Of a stretch of DNA of 46,094 bases, positions 8,397 through 18,300 are shown in pieces. This stretch comes from Flexibacter flexilis DSM 6793. Lineage in GTDB: Bacteria; Bacteroidota; Bacteroidia; Cytophagales; Flexibacteraceae. The position numbers were made by a program, and so were the translations under genes. Every line of letters starts with the position of its first letter. The stretch's first letter is position 1. Below the pieces are notes generated by a model. It was not told the origin of the DNA and did not search any database. It was given only the letters and a program-made list of their open reading frames with translations. The stretch covers positions 275,819 to 321,912 of the forward strand of contig NZ_FOLE01000004.1 in NCBI RefSeq assembly GCF_900112255.1, read 5' to 3'.

Positions 8397-9497
8397 TTAT
8401 TGGCCTAAATACTTTTTCACGGTATCCTGTCGGGCAACTTTGTCGGTGGCCGTACGCTGAAAAACAGGCACAAAAACAAATTCTTTCGGCATTTCGTAAA
8501 CTGAAAGCGAAAGGCCAAGAGCCGTTTTGAGAGCCATTATTTGCGGTTGGGAAAGTGCGGGACTCAGTTCCAAAAAAGCGGTCACGCACTCTCCCAAAAT
8601 CGCATGAGGCAAACCCACCACAAAGCATTCGCACGACAATTGCAGCGTTTGCAAGGTTTGTTGCAAGGCCTTTTCTACTTTTTCGGCTTGCACTTTCACG
8701 CCTCCCGAATTGATAATGTTATCGGCACGCCCCAACCAAACAAAATGCTTTCCGTCTGCCGAAAGCTCTACTATATCATTTGTAATCAACTCTTTATAGT
8801 CAGTAGTCGGCGCACTAATACACAAACAACTTCTTTCACCCAAACGTAAAATCACATTGGGCAAAGCCTCAAACATTTGGCTGGCCTGTGTGCCATTGAG
8901 TCGGCGCAAGGCGATGTGCGAGACGGTTTCGGTCATGCCGTAGGTGTGCAACCATCTCGGCGAGGTCATGGCCACCAACTCACTTTCGAGGGCTTGGTCG
9001 ATGGCCGTGCCGCCTACCAAAATATTAGCGTGGCTTTGTTGCAAAATGTTGCGGGCGTGCGCGTCGGTGAGCATCGCGCGGACTTGTAGTGGCACGAGCG
9101 CGGCAAAATCAAACCTAAAATCTGCGTCAAAATCAGCCAACGGATTGCTTGACGGTGGCACAACATACATTTCCATACCCACTTCCAAACAGCGCACGAG
9201 CATCATTGTACCCGCAATGTAAGCAGTGTTAAGACAAACGAAGGCTTTTTGTTGAGGTTTCAGGCCAACGTATTGCGCCGTCATGGAAACGCTGGCTTGC
9301 ATGGCTTTGCGCGAAATTTGCCAAGCCTTCGGCTGTCCCGTAGAGCCTGACGTATGCAAAGTATATATTTCTTTTCCCGACAGCCAGTCCCGACAAAACC
9401 GCAATGTATTTTGTTCGTAATCAGTGTATTGACTCAAATCCAACTGCTCAATTTCTGCAAAAGCAATCGGCTTTTTTTTATTGAAATGAATAAACAT
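8397..9497 (-). CDS. menE: o-Succinylbenzoate-CoA ligase-like AMP-forming enzyme
   Basis: 366 residues. The phosphate-binding loop YTLHTSGSTGQPKAW (about 45-60), the THYGMTE-type segment (HTYGMTETVSHIAL, about 185) and the GRADNIINSGGVKV hinge (about 255) place it in the ANL superfamily. The short length, without the N-terminal ~150 residues of most acyl-CoA synthetases, is what Bacteroidota MenE proteins show. MenE activates o-succinylbenzoate with ATP and CoA in menaquinone synthesis. No other men gene is adjacent, though an unlinked hotdog thioesterase occurs at 34255. The assignment is by family likeness; a related short acyl-CoA ligase is the alternative. Confidence 0.75.
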   Translation of the reverse strand: MFIHFNKKKPIAFAEIEQLDLSQYTDYEQNTLRFCRDWLSGKEIYTLHTSGSTGQPKAWQISRKAMQASVSMTAQYVGLKPQQKAFVCLNTAYIAGTMMLVRCLEVGMEMYVVPPSSNPLADFDADFRFDFAALVPLQVRAMLTDAHARNILQQSHANILVGGTAIDQALESELVAMTSPRWLHTYGMTETVSHIALRRLNGTQASQMFEALPNVILRLGERSCLCISAPTTDYKELITNDIVELSADGKHFVWLGRADNIINSGGVKVQAEKVEKALQQTLQTLQLSCECFVVGLPHAILGECVTAFLELSPALSQPQIMALKTALGLSLSVYEMPKEFVFVPVFQRTATDKVARQDTVKKYLGQ

Positions 9498-9519
9498 AGT
9501 TCTACCTTTTCTCTCATAA

Positions 9520-9553
9520 AAAAATCCCTGCCAACAGTACGCGACAGGGATTT
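9520..9553 (-). terminator. Terminator after the RmlD-like gene
   Basis: The arms AAATCCCTG and CAGGGATTT around a 15-base loop; on the minus strand the hairpin ends in a run of seven T. It separates the RmlD-like gene run from menE. Confidence 0.85.
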
Positions 9554-9563
9554 GTATGTTTTG

Positions 9564-10478
9564 TTATGATTGCTGTGCTGCCACTTGTTCGGCCAGTATC
9601 GCGATGCCTTCTCGGAACGTGTGCGGCGCGTAACCCAACACGGTTTTTGCTTTGGTAATGTCAAAACCTGTGCGCGGCGGGCGTTTGGCAGGCTGCGTAA
9701 ATTTGCTTGAATCGGTGCGTATCATCGTGTCGGTACTCAAGCCAAAAAACGCGGCGGTTTGCTGTGCCATTTCGTATGGCGTAAGCAATTCTTCACCCGA
9801 AATATTGAAAATACCTTCGGCTTTGTGCTTGACTATCAACCAACAACCCATCGCCAAATCTTCGGCCAGCGTGGGCGTGCGCCATTGGTCATCCACTACC
9901 TGAATGGTTTTGCCGTCTTCCAAACTTTTCTTCACCCAAAGCACAATGTTACTGCGGCTCATGTCCTGCGCAATGCCGTACACCAAAATCGTGCGAGCGA
10001 TAGCCCACTGTAAACCAGCTTGTTGTATTACGACTTGTTCGGCATCGGCTTTGCTTTGGCCATAAAAACTAATTGGGCTGGCGGGAACGTCTTCTTTGTA
10101 AGGACCTGCCGTGCCATCAAAAATAAAGTCGGTGGACAGGTGCAACAAAAATACGCCATGTTTGGCGCAAGAGTCAGCCAAATAACGAACCGCCTCCACA
10201 TTGAGTTGGCGACATTCGGCTTGCTTGCTTTCGCATTCGTCCACATTGGTCATGGCGGCGGTATGAATCACAGCATCGGGGCGCATTTCGGACACGATGG
10301 CTTCTACGGCCTGCGCGTCGGTTACGTCCAGACTTCTATACTCAAAATTCGCAAAATCTCCTTTTAGGCGATTTTGGCCGCGAGCCGTCCCGATTACCTG
10401 ACAATTTTCTTGAGCGGTAAGTAATGTAATGAGTTTTTGGCCTAATAATCCATTAGAACCAGTTACAAGTATTTTCAT
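9564..10478 (-). CDS. RmlD-like NAD(P)-dependent sugar reductase (extended SDR)
   Basis: 304 residues. Starts with MKILVTGSNGLLGQKL, the GxxGxxG Rossmann motif, has HTAAMTNVDECES (about 72-84), LSTDFIFDG (about 114-122) and the catalytic YGQSK (Tyr-x-x-x-Lys, about 138-142). These are the hallmarks of dTDP-4-dehydrorhamnose reductase and related nucleotide-sugar reductases. The rmlA/B/C partners are not next to it, so the real substrate may be different. It is 29 bases downstream of a cyclophilin gene and ends at a strong terminator, so it is probably the last gene of a three-gene transcript. Confidence 0.88.
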   Translation of the reverse strand: MKILVTGSNGLLGQKLITLLTAQENCQVIGTARGQNRLKGDFANFEYRSLDVTDAQAVEAIVSEMRPDAVIHTAAMTNVDECESKQAECRQLNVEAVRYLADSCAKHGVFLLHLSTDFIFDGTAGPYKEDVPASPISFYGQSKADAEQVVIQQAGLQWAIARTILVYGIAQDMSRSNIVLWVKKSLEDGKTIQVVDDQWRTPTLAEDLAMGCWLIVKHKAEGIFNISGEELLTPYEMAQQTAAFFGLSTDTMIRTDSSKFTQPAKRPPRTGFDITKAKTVLGYAPHTFREGIAILAEQVAAQQS

Positions 10479-10507
10479 TTGAAAAATTAGAGAGGATAAA
10501 TGTATTA

Positions 10508-11155
10508 TTAGTTAGAAGGCTGATTATCAAAATCATAATTATAGCGTTCCGCTATTTTTTTGCGACGCATCTTCTGTACTTTTACTTTCATAGTGATGTC
10601 TTTGAGTGGACGGTCGGACATACCTTTAGGCTGCTCGGCTATCTTATGAATCACGTCAATGCCCATGACCGTTTGGCCAAAAACCGTGTAGTTGCTATCC
10701 AAAAAGTGTGTTCCCGAAGGGTTTTCTACCAAATAAAACTGCGAACCACTCGACTCTTTCTTAGGGTTTACATTGTCGCCCATACGTGCGGCAGCCAACG
10801 CGCCTAGTACGTGCTTGCGATTCGGCAAAAATTCGGCTGGAACAGTATAACCCGGTCCACCTGCGCCATCGTCATTTGCATTGCTATTTTTGGAGTTGGG
10901 GTCGCCGCCCTGAATCATAAAATTTTTGATAATGCGGTGAAACGTCGTGCCATCATAAAAACCGCTTTTCGCCAATTTCAAGAAGTTTTCTTTGTGCTGA
11001 GGCGTTTCGTCGAACAACACCAATTCTATATTTCCAAAAGCAGTTTCGATAGTGATCAGATAGTCGCGACCTTTGGGTTTAGCTTTTTTTTCTTGAGCAA
11101 TAGCCATTGGCGAAGCCAACAACAATAATAGAAAGAGAATAAATGTATTTTTCAT
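10508..11155 (-). CDS. Exported cyclophilin-type peptidyl-prolyl isomerase
   Basis: 215 residues, beginning with a signal peptide of 20 residues (FILFLLLLLASPMAIAQ). The cyclophilin core has GFYDGTTFHRIIKNFMIQGG (about 66-85) containing the catalytic Arg and Phe-Met-Gln-Gly, then GSQFYL (about 136) and YTVFGQ (about 157). A KKESSG insertion and a charged C-terminal tail (KMRRKKIAERY) are extra to the minimal fold. It speeds cis-trans proline isomerisation during folding of periplasmic or outer membrane proteins. It lies between a SirB1-like gene (42 bases upstream) and an RmlD-like gene (29 bases downstream). Confidence 0.92.
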   Translation of the reverse strand: MKNTFILFLLLLLASPMAIAQEKKAKPKGRDYLITIETAFGNIELVLFDETPQHKENFLKLAKSGFYDGTTFHRIIKNFMIQGGDPNSKNSNANDDGAGGPGYTVPAEFLPNRKHVLGALAAARMGDNVNPKKESSGSQFYLVENPSGTHFLDSNYTVFGQTVMGIDVIHKIAEQPKGMSDRPLKDITMKVKVQKMRRKKIAERYNYDFDNQPSN

Positions 11156-11197
11156 AAATTTTCAGAAAACTGATTTGTATTGTTTTTAGGGCTAAAA

Positions 11198-12043
11198 TTA
11201 TTCTGTATCGTCGTCGGCAAGCAAATCCAACAACATTTTGATTTCGTTCACTTTATCATCTTCGTTGTTTCGCGTGAAGGAAACCACCAAATTGCGCAAA
11301 ACTCTGAAAATAATATCCACGTGCGAGCATGGTTCGAAGAAAATATCCAAAGGTTCAAGATTGAGCTTAGAAATATAGTTGTCTATGTCTGCTTTGGATA
11401 GAATTACACCTCTACTAAAGGCATTGATATAGAACTGTGTATGTTCTTTTTTGTAAGTCAGGACAAATAAGTTAGGCAAATTTACGCCGTACACAGGCAT
11501 TTTAAGTTTCTGAGCCACAAGCATATATACCGCACAAAGTGTAATTGGATTGCCTTTTTTGGTATCAAGCACCAAGTTGATCATGGAGTTGGCAGGCGAA
11601 TGGAAATTGGTAGTATTGGCCGCAAATTTTAGTTTACCAAAAATAACAGAATTGACCACTTTTACTTGATCTAAAGGATGCATCTCATTTTCCAATTGCA
11701 GCCAAACTTCATAATAAAGCTGTTCAATTTGGGCTTTGATGGTTTCAAATTGCAAATCTGGATACTGATACGTAGCCACCAACCAAAGGCCTTCGAGAAG
11801 GTCTTGGCCGCCTGCTTTTTTCCAATTCAAAAGCCTTTCTTGAAGCTGTTGTTGTTGGAGCAAATGGATGAGTTGTTCTATTCGGAGTTGAACATCGGGG
11901 TCAAGGCTTTTTTCCCATTCTGCTTCCAGCAACGGGATTATTTCGCTTCCCAGCTCCAAAATTTTGGTTTCTACATGGCTGACCACTTCGCGGTCTTCGT
12001 CGCTAATCAGCGAAACGAGTGCTTGCAATTCATTGTTTTGCAT
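11198..12043 (-). CDS. SirB1-family transglutaminase-like protein
   Basis: 281 residues. N-terminal about 90 residues are helical and acidic; the core contains GNPITLCAVYMLVAQKLKMP (about 168-187) with the cysteine of the transglutaminase-like fold and VNLPNLFVL (about 191-199). These features match the SirB1/DUF1499-neighbour group of TPR-transglutaminase proteins (COG2912). The TPR tail usual in that family is short or missing here. The biochemical role of the family is unclear; proteobacterial relatives are described as sirB1. It is the first gene of the SirB1, cyclophilin, RmlD-like run. Confidence 0.75.
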   Translation of the reverse strand: MQNNELQALVSLISDEDREVVSHVETKILELGSEIIPLLEAEWEKSLDPDVQLRIEQLIHLLQQQQLQERLLNWKKAGGQDLLEGLWLVATYQYPDLQFETIKAQIEQLYYEVWLQLENEMHPLDQVKVVNSVIFGKLKFAANTTNFHSPANSMINLVLDTKKGNPITLCAVYMLVAQKLKMPVYGVNLPNLFVLTYKKEHTQFYINAFSRGVILSKADIDNYISKLNLEPLDIFFEPCSHVDIIFRVLRNLVVSFTRNNEDDKVNEIKMLLDLLADDDTE

Positions 12044-12121
12044 AGTCTAAGGCAATTGACTCAATACATAAGGCTTTCAGATGACTTGCTAAATAACAAA
12101 TAAATTTTGTCAATAAACACA

Positions 12122-12155
12122 AAAATCCGTTGCCATTTGACACGACAACGGATTT
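12122..12155 (-). terminator. Terminator of the alanine dehydrogenase gene
   Basis: AAATCCGTTG and CAACGGATTT enclose a 13-base loop, with T runs on both outer sides; it stands 29 bases past the ald stop. Confidence 0.85.
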
Positions 12156-12183
12156 ATTATTGATAATCAATATTTTGCAGCAA

Positions 12184-13299
12184 TTACGCCAACAAAGTTT
12201 CTACGTCTGTCAATGGCAAGCCCCAAGCATCTGCCACACCTTTGTAAACCACTTTGTCGCCAATCACGTTCAAGCCCAATTTCAATTCGGCGTTTTCGCG
12301 GCAAGCCTTCGCCCAACCTTTGTTGGCCAATTGCAACGCATACGGCAAAGTAGCGTTCGTAAGAGCCAACGTAGAAGTGTAAGGCACAGCACCTGGCATA
12401 TTGGCTACGCAATAGTGTACCACGTCGTCGATGATATACGTTGGGTTTTCGTGCGTAGTCGGCTTACAAGTTTCAATACAACCGCCTTGATCCACGGCCA
12501 CGTCCACAAGCACCGTACCAGGGTTCATATCTTTGAGCATATCTCTTGTGATAAGGTGTGGAGCTTTCGCACCAGGGATAAGTACCGCACCCACAATCAA
12601 CGAGGCGTGTTTGATGTGTTCGCGAATGTTATATTCGTTTGAATAAACCGTATTAACATTGGCAGGCATAATTTCGTTGAGGTAACGCAAACGCGGCAAA
12701 CTCACGTCCATAATCGTTACGTTAGCACCCAAGCCAGCCGCCATGCGAGCCGCTTGCATACCAACCACACCGCCACCAAGCACCAACACGTTAGCAGGAC
12801 GCACACCTGGTACGCCTCCCAACAAAATACCTCTGCCTTTTAATGGTTTTTCGAGGTATTTCGCGCCTTCGTGAATCGCCATACGGCCAGCCACTTCCGA
12901 CATCGGCACCAGCAACGGTAACGAACGGTCTGCTTTTTCTACCGTTTCGTAAGCCAAACAAATCGCCTTGCGGCTAATCATAGCGTGCGTAAGCGGCTCA
13001 GAAGAAGCAAAGTGGAAATACGTGAAGAGTAATTGATTTTCTTTGATGAGTGTGTACTCCGACTCGATTGGCTCTTTTACCTTAATAATCATCTCGGCGA
13101 TTTCATACACCGCCTCAATGCTTGGCAAAATCGTTGCGCCAGCTTTTTCATACTCAGCATCAGCAAAACCACTGCCTTCGCCTGCACTGGTTTGTACATA
13201 AACCGTATGGCCGTGTTTTTTAAATTCTGTAACACCAGCAGGCGTAAGAGCTACGCGATTTTCATTGTTTTTGATTTCCTTCGGAACACCTATAATCAT
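12184..13299 (-). CDS. ald: Alanine dehydrogenase
   Basis: 371 residues, the usual length for Ald (EC 1.4.1.1), which interconverts L-alanine and pyruvate with NAD and ammonia. It starts MIIGVPKEIKNNENRVAL, the pyruvate-binding arginine being R15; KVKEP holds Lys75 and FTYFHFAS holds His96, the known active-site residues of the family. The NAD-binding GGGVVGMQAARMAAGLGA follows at about 175-192 and DVAVDQGGC at about 267-275. It is monocistronic with its own terminator. It likely supplies or consumes alanine in nitrogen and cell wall metabolism. Close relatives such as NAD(P) transhydrogenase alpha are longer or lack the full C-terminal part. Confidence 0.95.
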   Translation of the reverse strand: MIIGVPKEIKNNENRVALTPAGVTEFKKHGHTVYVQTSAGEGSGFADAEYEKAGATILPSIEAVYEIAEMIIKVKEPIESEYTLIKENQLLFTYFHFASSEPLTHAMISRKAICLAYETVEKADRSLPLLVPMSEVAGRMAIHEGAKYLEKPLKGRGILLGGVPGVRPANVLVLGGGVVGMQAARMAAGLGANVTIMDVSLPRLRYLNEIMPANVNTVYSNEYNIREHIKHASLIVGAVLIPGAKAPHLITRDMLKDMNPGTVLVDVAVDQGGCIETCKPTTHENPTYIIDDVVHYCVANMPGAVPYTSTLALTNATLPYALQLANKGWAKACRENAELKLGLNVIGDKVVYKGVADAWGLPLTDVETLLA

Positions 13300-13498
13300 G
13301 GCTTCTTCTGTTTTTGGGGAATAATTTTGTTTGTTATTTTGGTTGGTAATTTGGTGGGCAAAACTATGAAAAGTTGTAAGTGTTTGGTACTATTTCTAAA
13401 GAAAAATTTTGCAAAGGCCTTTCACTGCACGCCTATTCAGAATATAATTTCGTTTTTCTTTTTTTTTCTTTTTTCATAAAAACAAAAAACGCATTATA

Positions 13499-15526
13499 CT
13501 ACACCAAAATTTGCTTCAAGGCTTCTTGCACTGAAGCCACAGGCTGTTGGCACGCGTGATTTTTGCATACATACACCAAGGTTTGCCCTTCCACCAACCT
13601 ATTTTCCAACAAAGGCAAATCACTTCCTTGCACCGAACCGGCCACTACTTTATTAGGAATATACACTTTGTCTAAATCGCGGCGCAAACGCTGTGCATTT
13701 TTGCCGACGATGGCCACTTCCGCCACCGATTTGGCCGCGCACAAATACAAACTTGCCCAATTGGACACATATTGCAAATCCGTTTCAAGCATTTTTACCA
13801 CGCTCGAAAGCATGGTTTCGGCTTTTTGCACGTAGTCAGGAATGTACAACAGCGTGCCAAGCGCGTACAGGTTATGCGCCATAATTGAGTTGGAAGCAGG
13901 AATTACGCTATCGAACAACTCTTTTTTGTCGGCGATGAGCCGCTCGGCGTTGCGTGCCGTGAAGAAAAAGAATTTGTCTGTTTCGTCGTAAAATTCCTGT
14001 ACCGCAAAAGCCATCAGGTTTTTGGCCTCCAACAACCACGTTTCATCAAAAGTAGCCTGATACAGTGCCACATAGCCCTGAATCACGGCGGCGTAATCTT
14101 CCAAAAAGCCCTTGATGCTCGTTTTTCCGTTTTTGTAGCTATGGAAAAGTTGCTGGCCATCGGTCATTTTTTCTTTCAGGAAACGGGCATTATCCAAGGC
14201 CATTTTGAGCATAAGCGGCTCATCAAAAGCGCGATACGCATCTACCAAACCTTTGAGCATGAGGCCATTCCACGAAGCCAAAATCTTGTCGTCGAGCGAA
14301 GGACGCACACGCGAGGCGCGATGTTGAAGCAGAATTTTGCTGCAAGCCGACACGTGTGCAAACAAATCCGATTTGCTTACGCCATGCAACTGCGCAAACA
14401 TCGAGTCGGGCAAGCGACGATGCAAAATATTTTTGCCGTGTTCCCAATTGCCTTCTTCATCCACATTATAATATTCCAAGAAAAGCTGCGCATCATTTCC
14501 CAATATTTGTTCTATTTCTGCCTGCTCCCAAACATAAAATTTACCCTCCTCTCCTTCCGAATCAGCGTCTAAGGCCGAATAAAAACCGCCTTCCGAACTC
14601 ATCAATTCTCTTTTTACAAAATTGATAGTTTCAAAAACCACGCCTCTGTACAGCTTGTCCGATGTAACCGTAAAGGCCTCCGAATACAAGCTAATGAGTT
14701 GGGCATTATCGTACAGCATTTTTTCAAAATGGGGAACAAACCACTGGCTATCAACAGAATAACGAGCAAATCCACCACCCAAATGGTCATAAATTCCACC
14801 GTAAGCCATTTCCGTCAGGGTCGTGTTTAGGTGTTGAAAGGCTTGTTTGTCGTCGGTAAAAGCAAAGTATCGGAGCAAAAACAAGTACAGCGACGGCATC
14901 GGGAATTTGTTGGCGGCGCGTTGCAAACCGCCATGCTGGTGATCGAACTGCTGCGCCAATCGCTCAAACGGAGCTTTTAGCGTCGCTATATCAAATGTCG
15001 GATTTTCTTGGGCAAAGAGCTTGTATTTTTCCGTTTCGGTGCGCTGCAAACCTTCCGTAAAGGCTTCCGCCGAACGTAATAATTCTGCTTTGTTATGGCG
15101 GTAGGCTTTGGCTATTTCGCGCAAAACTTGATGCCATTGTTCGGGTCTGAAATACGTGCCGCCCCAAAACGGTTTGGTTTCGGGCGTAAGGAACACGTTG
15201 AGCGGCCAGCCGCCATGTACGCCCATTTGTTGTACGGCATCCATGTAGATTTGATCGAGGTCGGGGCGTTCTTCGCGGTCTATTTTGATACAAACAAACC
15301 ACTCGTTCATGATGTCGGCAATATCATGATTTTCAAAAGATTCTTTTTCCATTACATGACACCAATGGCAAGCAGCATAGCCGATACTTACCAAAATGGG
15401 TTTGTCCTGCGAAGCGGCCAAGTCAAGGGCTTCTTTTCCCCACGGATACCATTGTACGGGGTTATAGGCGTGTTGCAGCAAATACGGACTGCTCTCGTTG
15501 ATAAGGCGATTGGGCGTGTGTTTCAT
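13499..15526 (-). CDS. DUF255 thioredoxin-domain protein (YyaL/SSP411 family)
   Basis: 675 residues. An N-terminal thioredoxin-like domain (about 1-170) carries [15 protein letters not shown] with a Cys-x-x-Cys pair, followed by [19 protein letters not shown]; the remainder is an alpha/alpha toroid like N-acylglucosamine epimerases and glucosidases (for example [17 protein letters not shown]). This is the widespread YyaL/spermatogenesis-associated protein 20 family; its reaction is not established. It is the last gene before an AT-rich accessory block on its downstream-upstream side: the next same-strand gene (an ABC ATPase) lies left-to-right at 15722. Confidence 0.92.
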   Translation of the reverse strand: MKHTPNRLINESSPYLLQHAYNPVQWYPWGKEALDLAASQDKPILVSIGYAACHWCHVMEKESFENHDIADIMNEWFVCIKIDREERPDLDQIYMDAVQQMGVHGGWPLNVFLTPETKPFWGGTYFRPEQWHQVLREIAKAYRHNKAELLRSAEAFTEGLQRTETEKYKLFAQENPTFDIATLKAPFERLAQQFDHQHGGLQRAANKFPMPSLYLFLLRYFAFTDDKQAFQHLNTTLTEMAYGGIYDHLGGGFARYSVDSQWFVPHFEKMLYDNAQLISLYSEAFTVTSDKLYRGVVFETINFVKRELMSSEGGFYSALDADSEGEEGKFYVWEQAEIEQILGNDAQLFLEYYNVDEEGNWEHGKNILHRRLPDSMFAQLHGVSKSDLFAHVSACSKILLQHRASRVRPSLDDKILASWNGLMLKGLVDAYRAFDEPLMLKMALDNARFLKEKMTDGQQLFHSYKNGKTSIKGFLEDYAAVIQGYVALYQATFDETWLLEAKNLMAFAVQEFYDETDKFFFFTARNAERLIADKKELFDSVIPASNSIMAHNLYALGTLLYIPDYVQKAETMLSSVVKMLETDLQYVSNWASLYLCAAKSVAEVAIVGKNAQRLRRDLDKVYIPNKVVAGSVQGSDLPLLENRLVEGQTLVYVCKNHACQQPVASVQEALKQILV

Positions 15527-15721
15527 ACAGCTCAGAAAGATTTATCTCGCAAATTATAGGATTTTGATCAAGATACAACCAAAACTCTTCAGAGAACGCA
15601 TATCTATTTGAATCAAATTCTAATTCACTAACTCGTAAGACAGTATAAAATCTTCTTTTTGTAACGGTACACATGGAAAAAATAAATATCTAGTGTGGTT
15701 AATTATTCGAATTTTATTTCT

Positions 15722-16402
15722 TTATTTTAAACCTAATTTTTCGATTTTTTTTCCTATAGCTACCTCTTTCATTTCGGCTTCCAATATAGGAAAGTCCGCT
15801 TTTAGAACAGACTTTACAAAACATCCGTTACTCAATAAATGTATTTCATCGCAGGTATTACTCAAGGTAGAAAATATATGAGATGAAATAATGACTATTT
15901 TATCGAGTTTTTTTAGTTGATGAATTATTTCTGTAATTACAATATTACTTTGTATATCTACTCCATTAAAGGGTTCGTCAAATATGAAATACTCATTATT
16001 TTGCAATAAAATAGCAGTCAGTGCTAGCTTCTTTTGCATTCCCGTAGAATACGTAACAGCATATTGATTTAATGGTAAATCAAAAACATTTTTACTTTCT
16101 ATATCAGCTATTTTTATGCTCCTTGCGTTGCAAAGCAATTGTATATATTCCTTGCCCGTAATTTTTGGGAAAAAGAAAAGCTCTGTTAGTAACAAACCTA
16201 GGTTATTTTTAATTGGTTTAAGACTTGAACTTATTTCACCCTCATAGCTTTCCAAATCGGCAATACATCTAAATAAAGTTGTTTTTCCTGCGCCATTTTC
16301 ACCAACGATTCCATATACTTTTCCGTTATCAAATTGTATATTGATATTTTTAAGAACTTCATTAGTTCCATATTTTTTAGACAAATCTCTGATTACTATC
16401 AT
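15722..16402 (-). CDS. ABC transporter ATP-binding protein (ABC-2 type exporter)
   Basis: 226 residues. Walker A GENGAGKTTL (about 35-44), signature YSTGMQKKLALTAIL (about 117-131) in place of the classic LSGGQ, Walker B YFIFDEPFNGVD (about 138-149) and the switch histidine ISSH (about 173-176) are all intact. The stop-start overlap ATGA with the permease gene (16399-16402) shows translational coupling. Small ATPases of this kind power ABC-2 exporters of peptides, antibiotics or gliding components. The substrate is not visible. The local base composition is clearly more AT-rich than the flanking core genes. Confidence 0.9.
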   Translation of the reverse strand: MIVIRDLSKKYGTNEVLKNINIQFDNGKVYGIVGENGAGKTTLFRCIADLESYEGEISSSLKPIKNNLGLLLTELFFFPKITGKEYIQLLCNARSIKIADIESKNVFDLPLNQYAVTYSTGMQKKLALTAILLQNNEYFIFDEPFNGVDIQSNIVITEIIHQLKKLDKIVIISSHIFSTLSNTCDEIHLLSNGCFVKSVLKADFPILEAEMKEVAIGKKIEKLGLK

Positions 16403-17331
16403 TTTAATAAATACTTAAGGCGATTTTCTGCTTTTTTAAAAAGATAAGGAATTACAAGAATTAATATCGGAGGAAACCAAATACAAAGAGCAAAAAAGAT
16501 ACCTTGAGGTATATTCATTTCATCAGGGTACGCAGAATACTTAGCGGCTATTATGCTAATTAAAAAAGCCCAACCAATCAATAATAAAAGTAAAATTATT
16601 CCCACATTTTGAGGATAATAAATTAAAAGAATGACTATAATTGGCAATACAATCAAAGTTGAAAAAAAAATGGATATTTTAATTTTTTGAAGTATAAAAT
16701 TTCTAGAATTTCCATTGAAAATCCAAACATAATACTCATTTTCAGGTTTTGTATAATAACTTAATGTAGTTAAAAAAACAAGTAAAATTGAAAAAGCTCC
16801 AAGATTAAAATTATTTATATAAACAGCAACAATTCCTAAAATATATGCTATAAAAAACAAATAAAAAGTATTTCGAAACCCTATTATAAACTCAAATGGT
16901 TGCTTTGAAAATGGAGTCCAAATGACAAAATTAAAAGTTGTACGAAAATTTACAAAAGGTAAAAATATTGTCGATATAAACAAGATAAATGCCAAAAGAA
17001 AAAACTGTTTATATAATAGAAACAACAGAAATGGAAATGAACAAATGATATTCTCTATTATTCTTATTTTTTTTAGTTTTACGTTCCCAAAGCAAAGCTT
17101 TAAAAATTCAGTTCTTCGGATTTCTGAAAGTTTGCCGATAAGTACCAGCGCATAAAACACATAAATATATTGTGCAAATTCCGTTTTGCTAAACAAATAA
17201 AGAGAAAAAACAATAAACCCAACTATCAACATAAGGTATGCCAATAATGGTACAAAGACCGCGTCTTTTAATCTGCGGTTTATCATATTATATTGCAATT
17301 TAAAATATTCGATCATTTTTTGTTTATACAT
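16399..17331 (-). CDS. ABC-2 type transporter permease subunit
   Basis: 310 residues with about eight hydrophobic segments (for example VPLLAYLMLIVGFIVFSLYL, FSILLVFLTTLSYY, IVLLPIIVI-type stretches, and a last one near IWFPPILILVIPYLF). Positively charged N-terminus MYKQKMIEYFKLQYNMINRR on the cytosolic side. Coupled to the ATPase gene by a 4-base overlap, so the two probably form a homo- or heterodimeric exporter. No signature beyond the hydrophobic layout; function is inferred from the neighbour. Confidence 0.8.
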   Translation of the reverse strand: MYKQKMIEYFKLQYNMINRRLKDAVFVPLLAYLMLIVGFIVFSLYLFSKTEFAQYIYVFYALVLIGKLSEIRRTEFLKLCFGNVKLKKIRIIENIICSFPFLLFLLYKQFFLLAFILFISTIFLPFVNFRTTFNFVIWTPFSKQPFEFIIGFRNTFYLFFIAYILGIVAVYINNFNLGAFSILLVFLTTLSYYTKPENEYYVWIFNGNSRNFILQKIKISIFFSTLIVLPIIVILLIYYPQNVGIILLLLLIGWAFLISIIAAKYSAYPDEMNIPQGIFFALCIWFPPILILVIPYLFKKAENRLKYLLK

Positions 17332-17469
17332 TTTCGTTTGTTCACAATTATAAAATAATACTGCTGAATCAAATTGAAGTGTTAAAATTTTAGTTCATAA
17401 CAATTAAGCAAAATTTCATAAATTCATTTACTTTGTTTTACCATTATTAATATAAATTAATTCAATTAT

Positions 17470-18108
17470 TTATTTCAATAAATATAATTCTTTTTGTAAA
17501 TTTTCTTTTGCTTGATTTTCTAGTTTAGAATTAAAAAATTCTGTTTTAAAAATTCGATCCATCGACAAAAAATGATGCAACACTTTTTTTCGACCTGAAT
17601 TATAAATAATGTCTGGATAAATAATATATTCTTTTCTTACATTTTTGTAATATATTTCGTATATATTCCATGATTGGCCTAATACAGAAAGGTCAGCATC
17701 TGTAAAATAATTGGTATCATTATCAGCAGATTGGGCATGCGATTGCGTCGCCATAATTTGCATTTTACAAATGTTTATTATTTGGTTATCTACCCCAATT
17801 TGTAGCATTCTTTTTTCAGCAAGTGCCGCGCTTCTTTGCTCGTTATCAGATTTTAATACATTGTAAATAGCGTCGTGATAGTAAATTGAAAATAAAATAA
17901 TATTCCAATTTTGTATTTTTTCTTTTACTTCCACTAATTGCACTAAAAGGTTTTCTAGATGTTGTAATGTATGATAATATCGTCTATGATTGGAATAGTT
18001 TTTTTCTATTTCATTCCATAAATAATTGATCGTATTTTCATTATCTGTATAATTTCTTATAAGATCAAAAAAAAAATCTTTTAACATAGTAATTTTTGTG
18101 TAAAACAT
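17470..18108 (-). CDS. HD-superfamily phosphohydrolase-like protein (COG4339-like)
   Basis: 212 residues. HRRYYHTLQHLENLL (about 37-51) supplies the first histidine, SIYYHDAIYN (about 71-80) the His-Asp pair, and NYFTDADLSVLGQ (about 132-144) a further Asp; this spacing is that of the predicted metal-dependent HD phosphohydrolases sometimes annotated as NMDA-receptor-like. The family is assumed to act on nucleotides or phosphoesters, but no substrate is known. The gene may start at the second methionine (MLKDFFFDLIRN, eight codons in). It is 192 bases downstream of the endonuclease V cluster in the same direction, so it could belong to it. Confidence 0.75.
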   Translation of the reverse strand: MFYTKITMLKDFFFDLIRNYTDNENTINYLWNEIEKNYSNHRRYYHTLQHLENLLVQLVEVKEKIQNWNIILFSIYYHDAIYNVLKSDNEQRSAALAEKRMLQIGVDNQIINICKMQIMATQSHAQSADNDTNYFTDADLSVLGQSWNIYEIYYKNVRKEYIIYPDIIYNSGRKKVLHHFLSMDRIFKTEFFNSKLENQAKENLQKELYLLK

Positions 18109-18300
18109 GAATTATTTTCAACTATCAAAACCCGTTCAATTAAGTCGCTGAATAGTTCTGATTGATACGTTTTAATATTGATTAATGTCGTTTTTTTTAA
18201 TTGCACATCATATTTTAATATTTGGGAAAGTGGAGGAAATTAAAGTACAAAAGTTGAATCAAATAATTAATGTCGTACTTGCGTCAATACCTTATTAGTT

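Noticed and set aside
15462-15674. A 70-codon minus-strand frame over the start of the DUF255 gene
   Set aside because: The sequence looks protein-like (RFYTVLRVSELEFDSNRYA) but overlaps the well supported DUF255 start by 65 bases and has no family match; it may be a gene fragment. Not strong enough to list.
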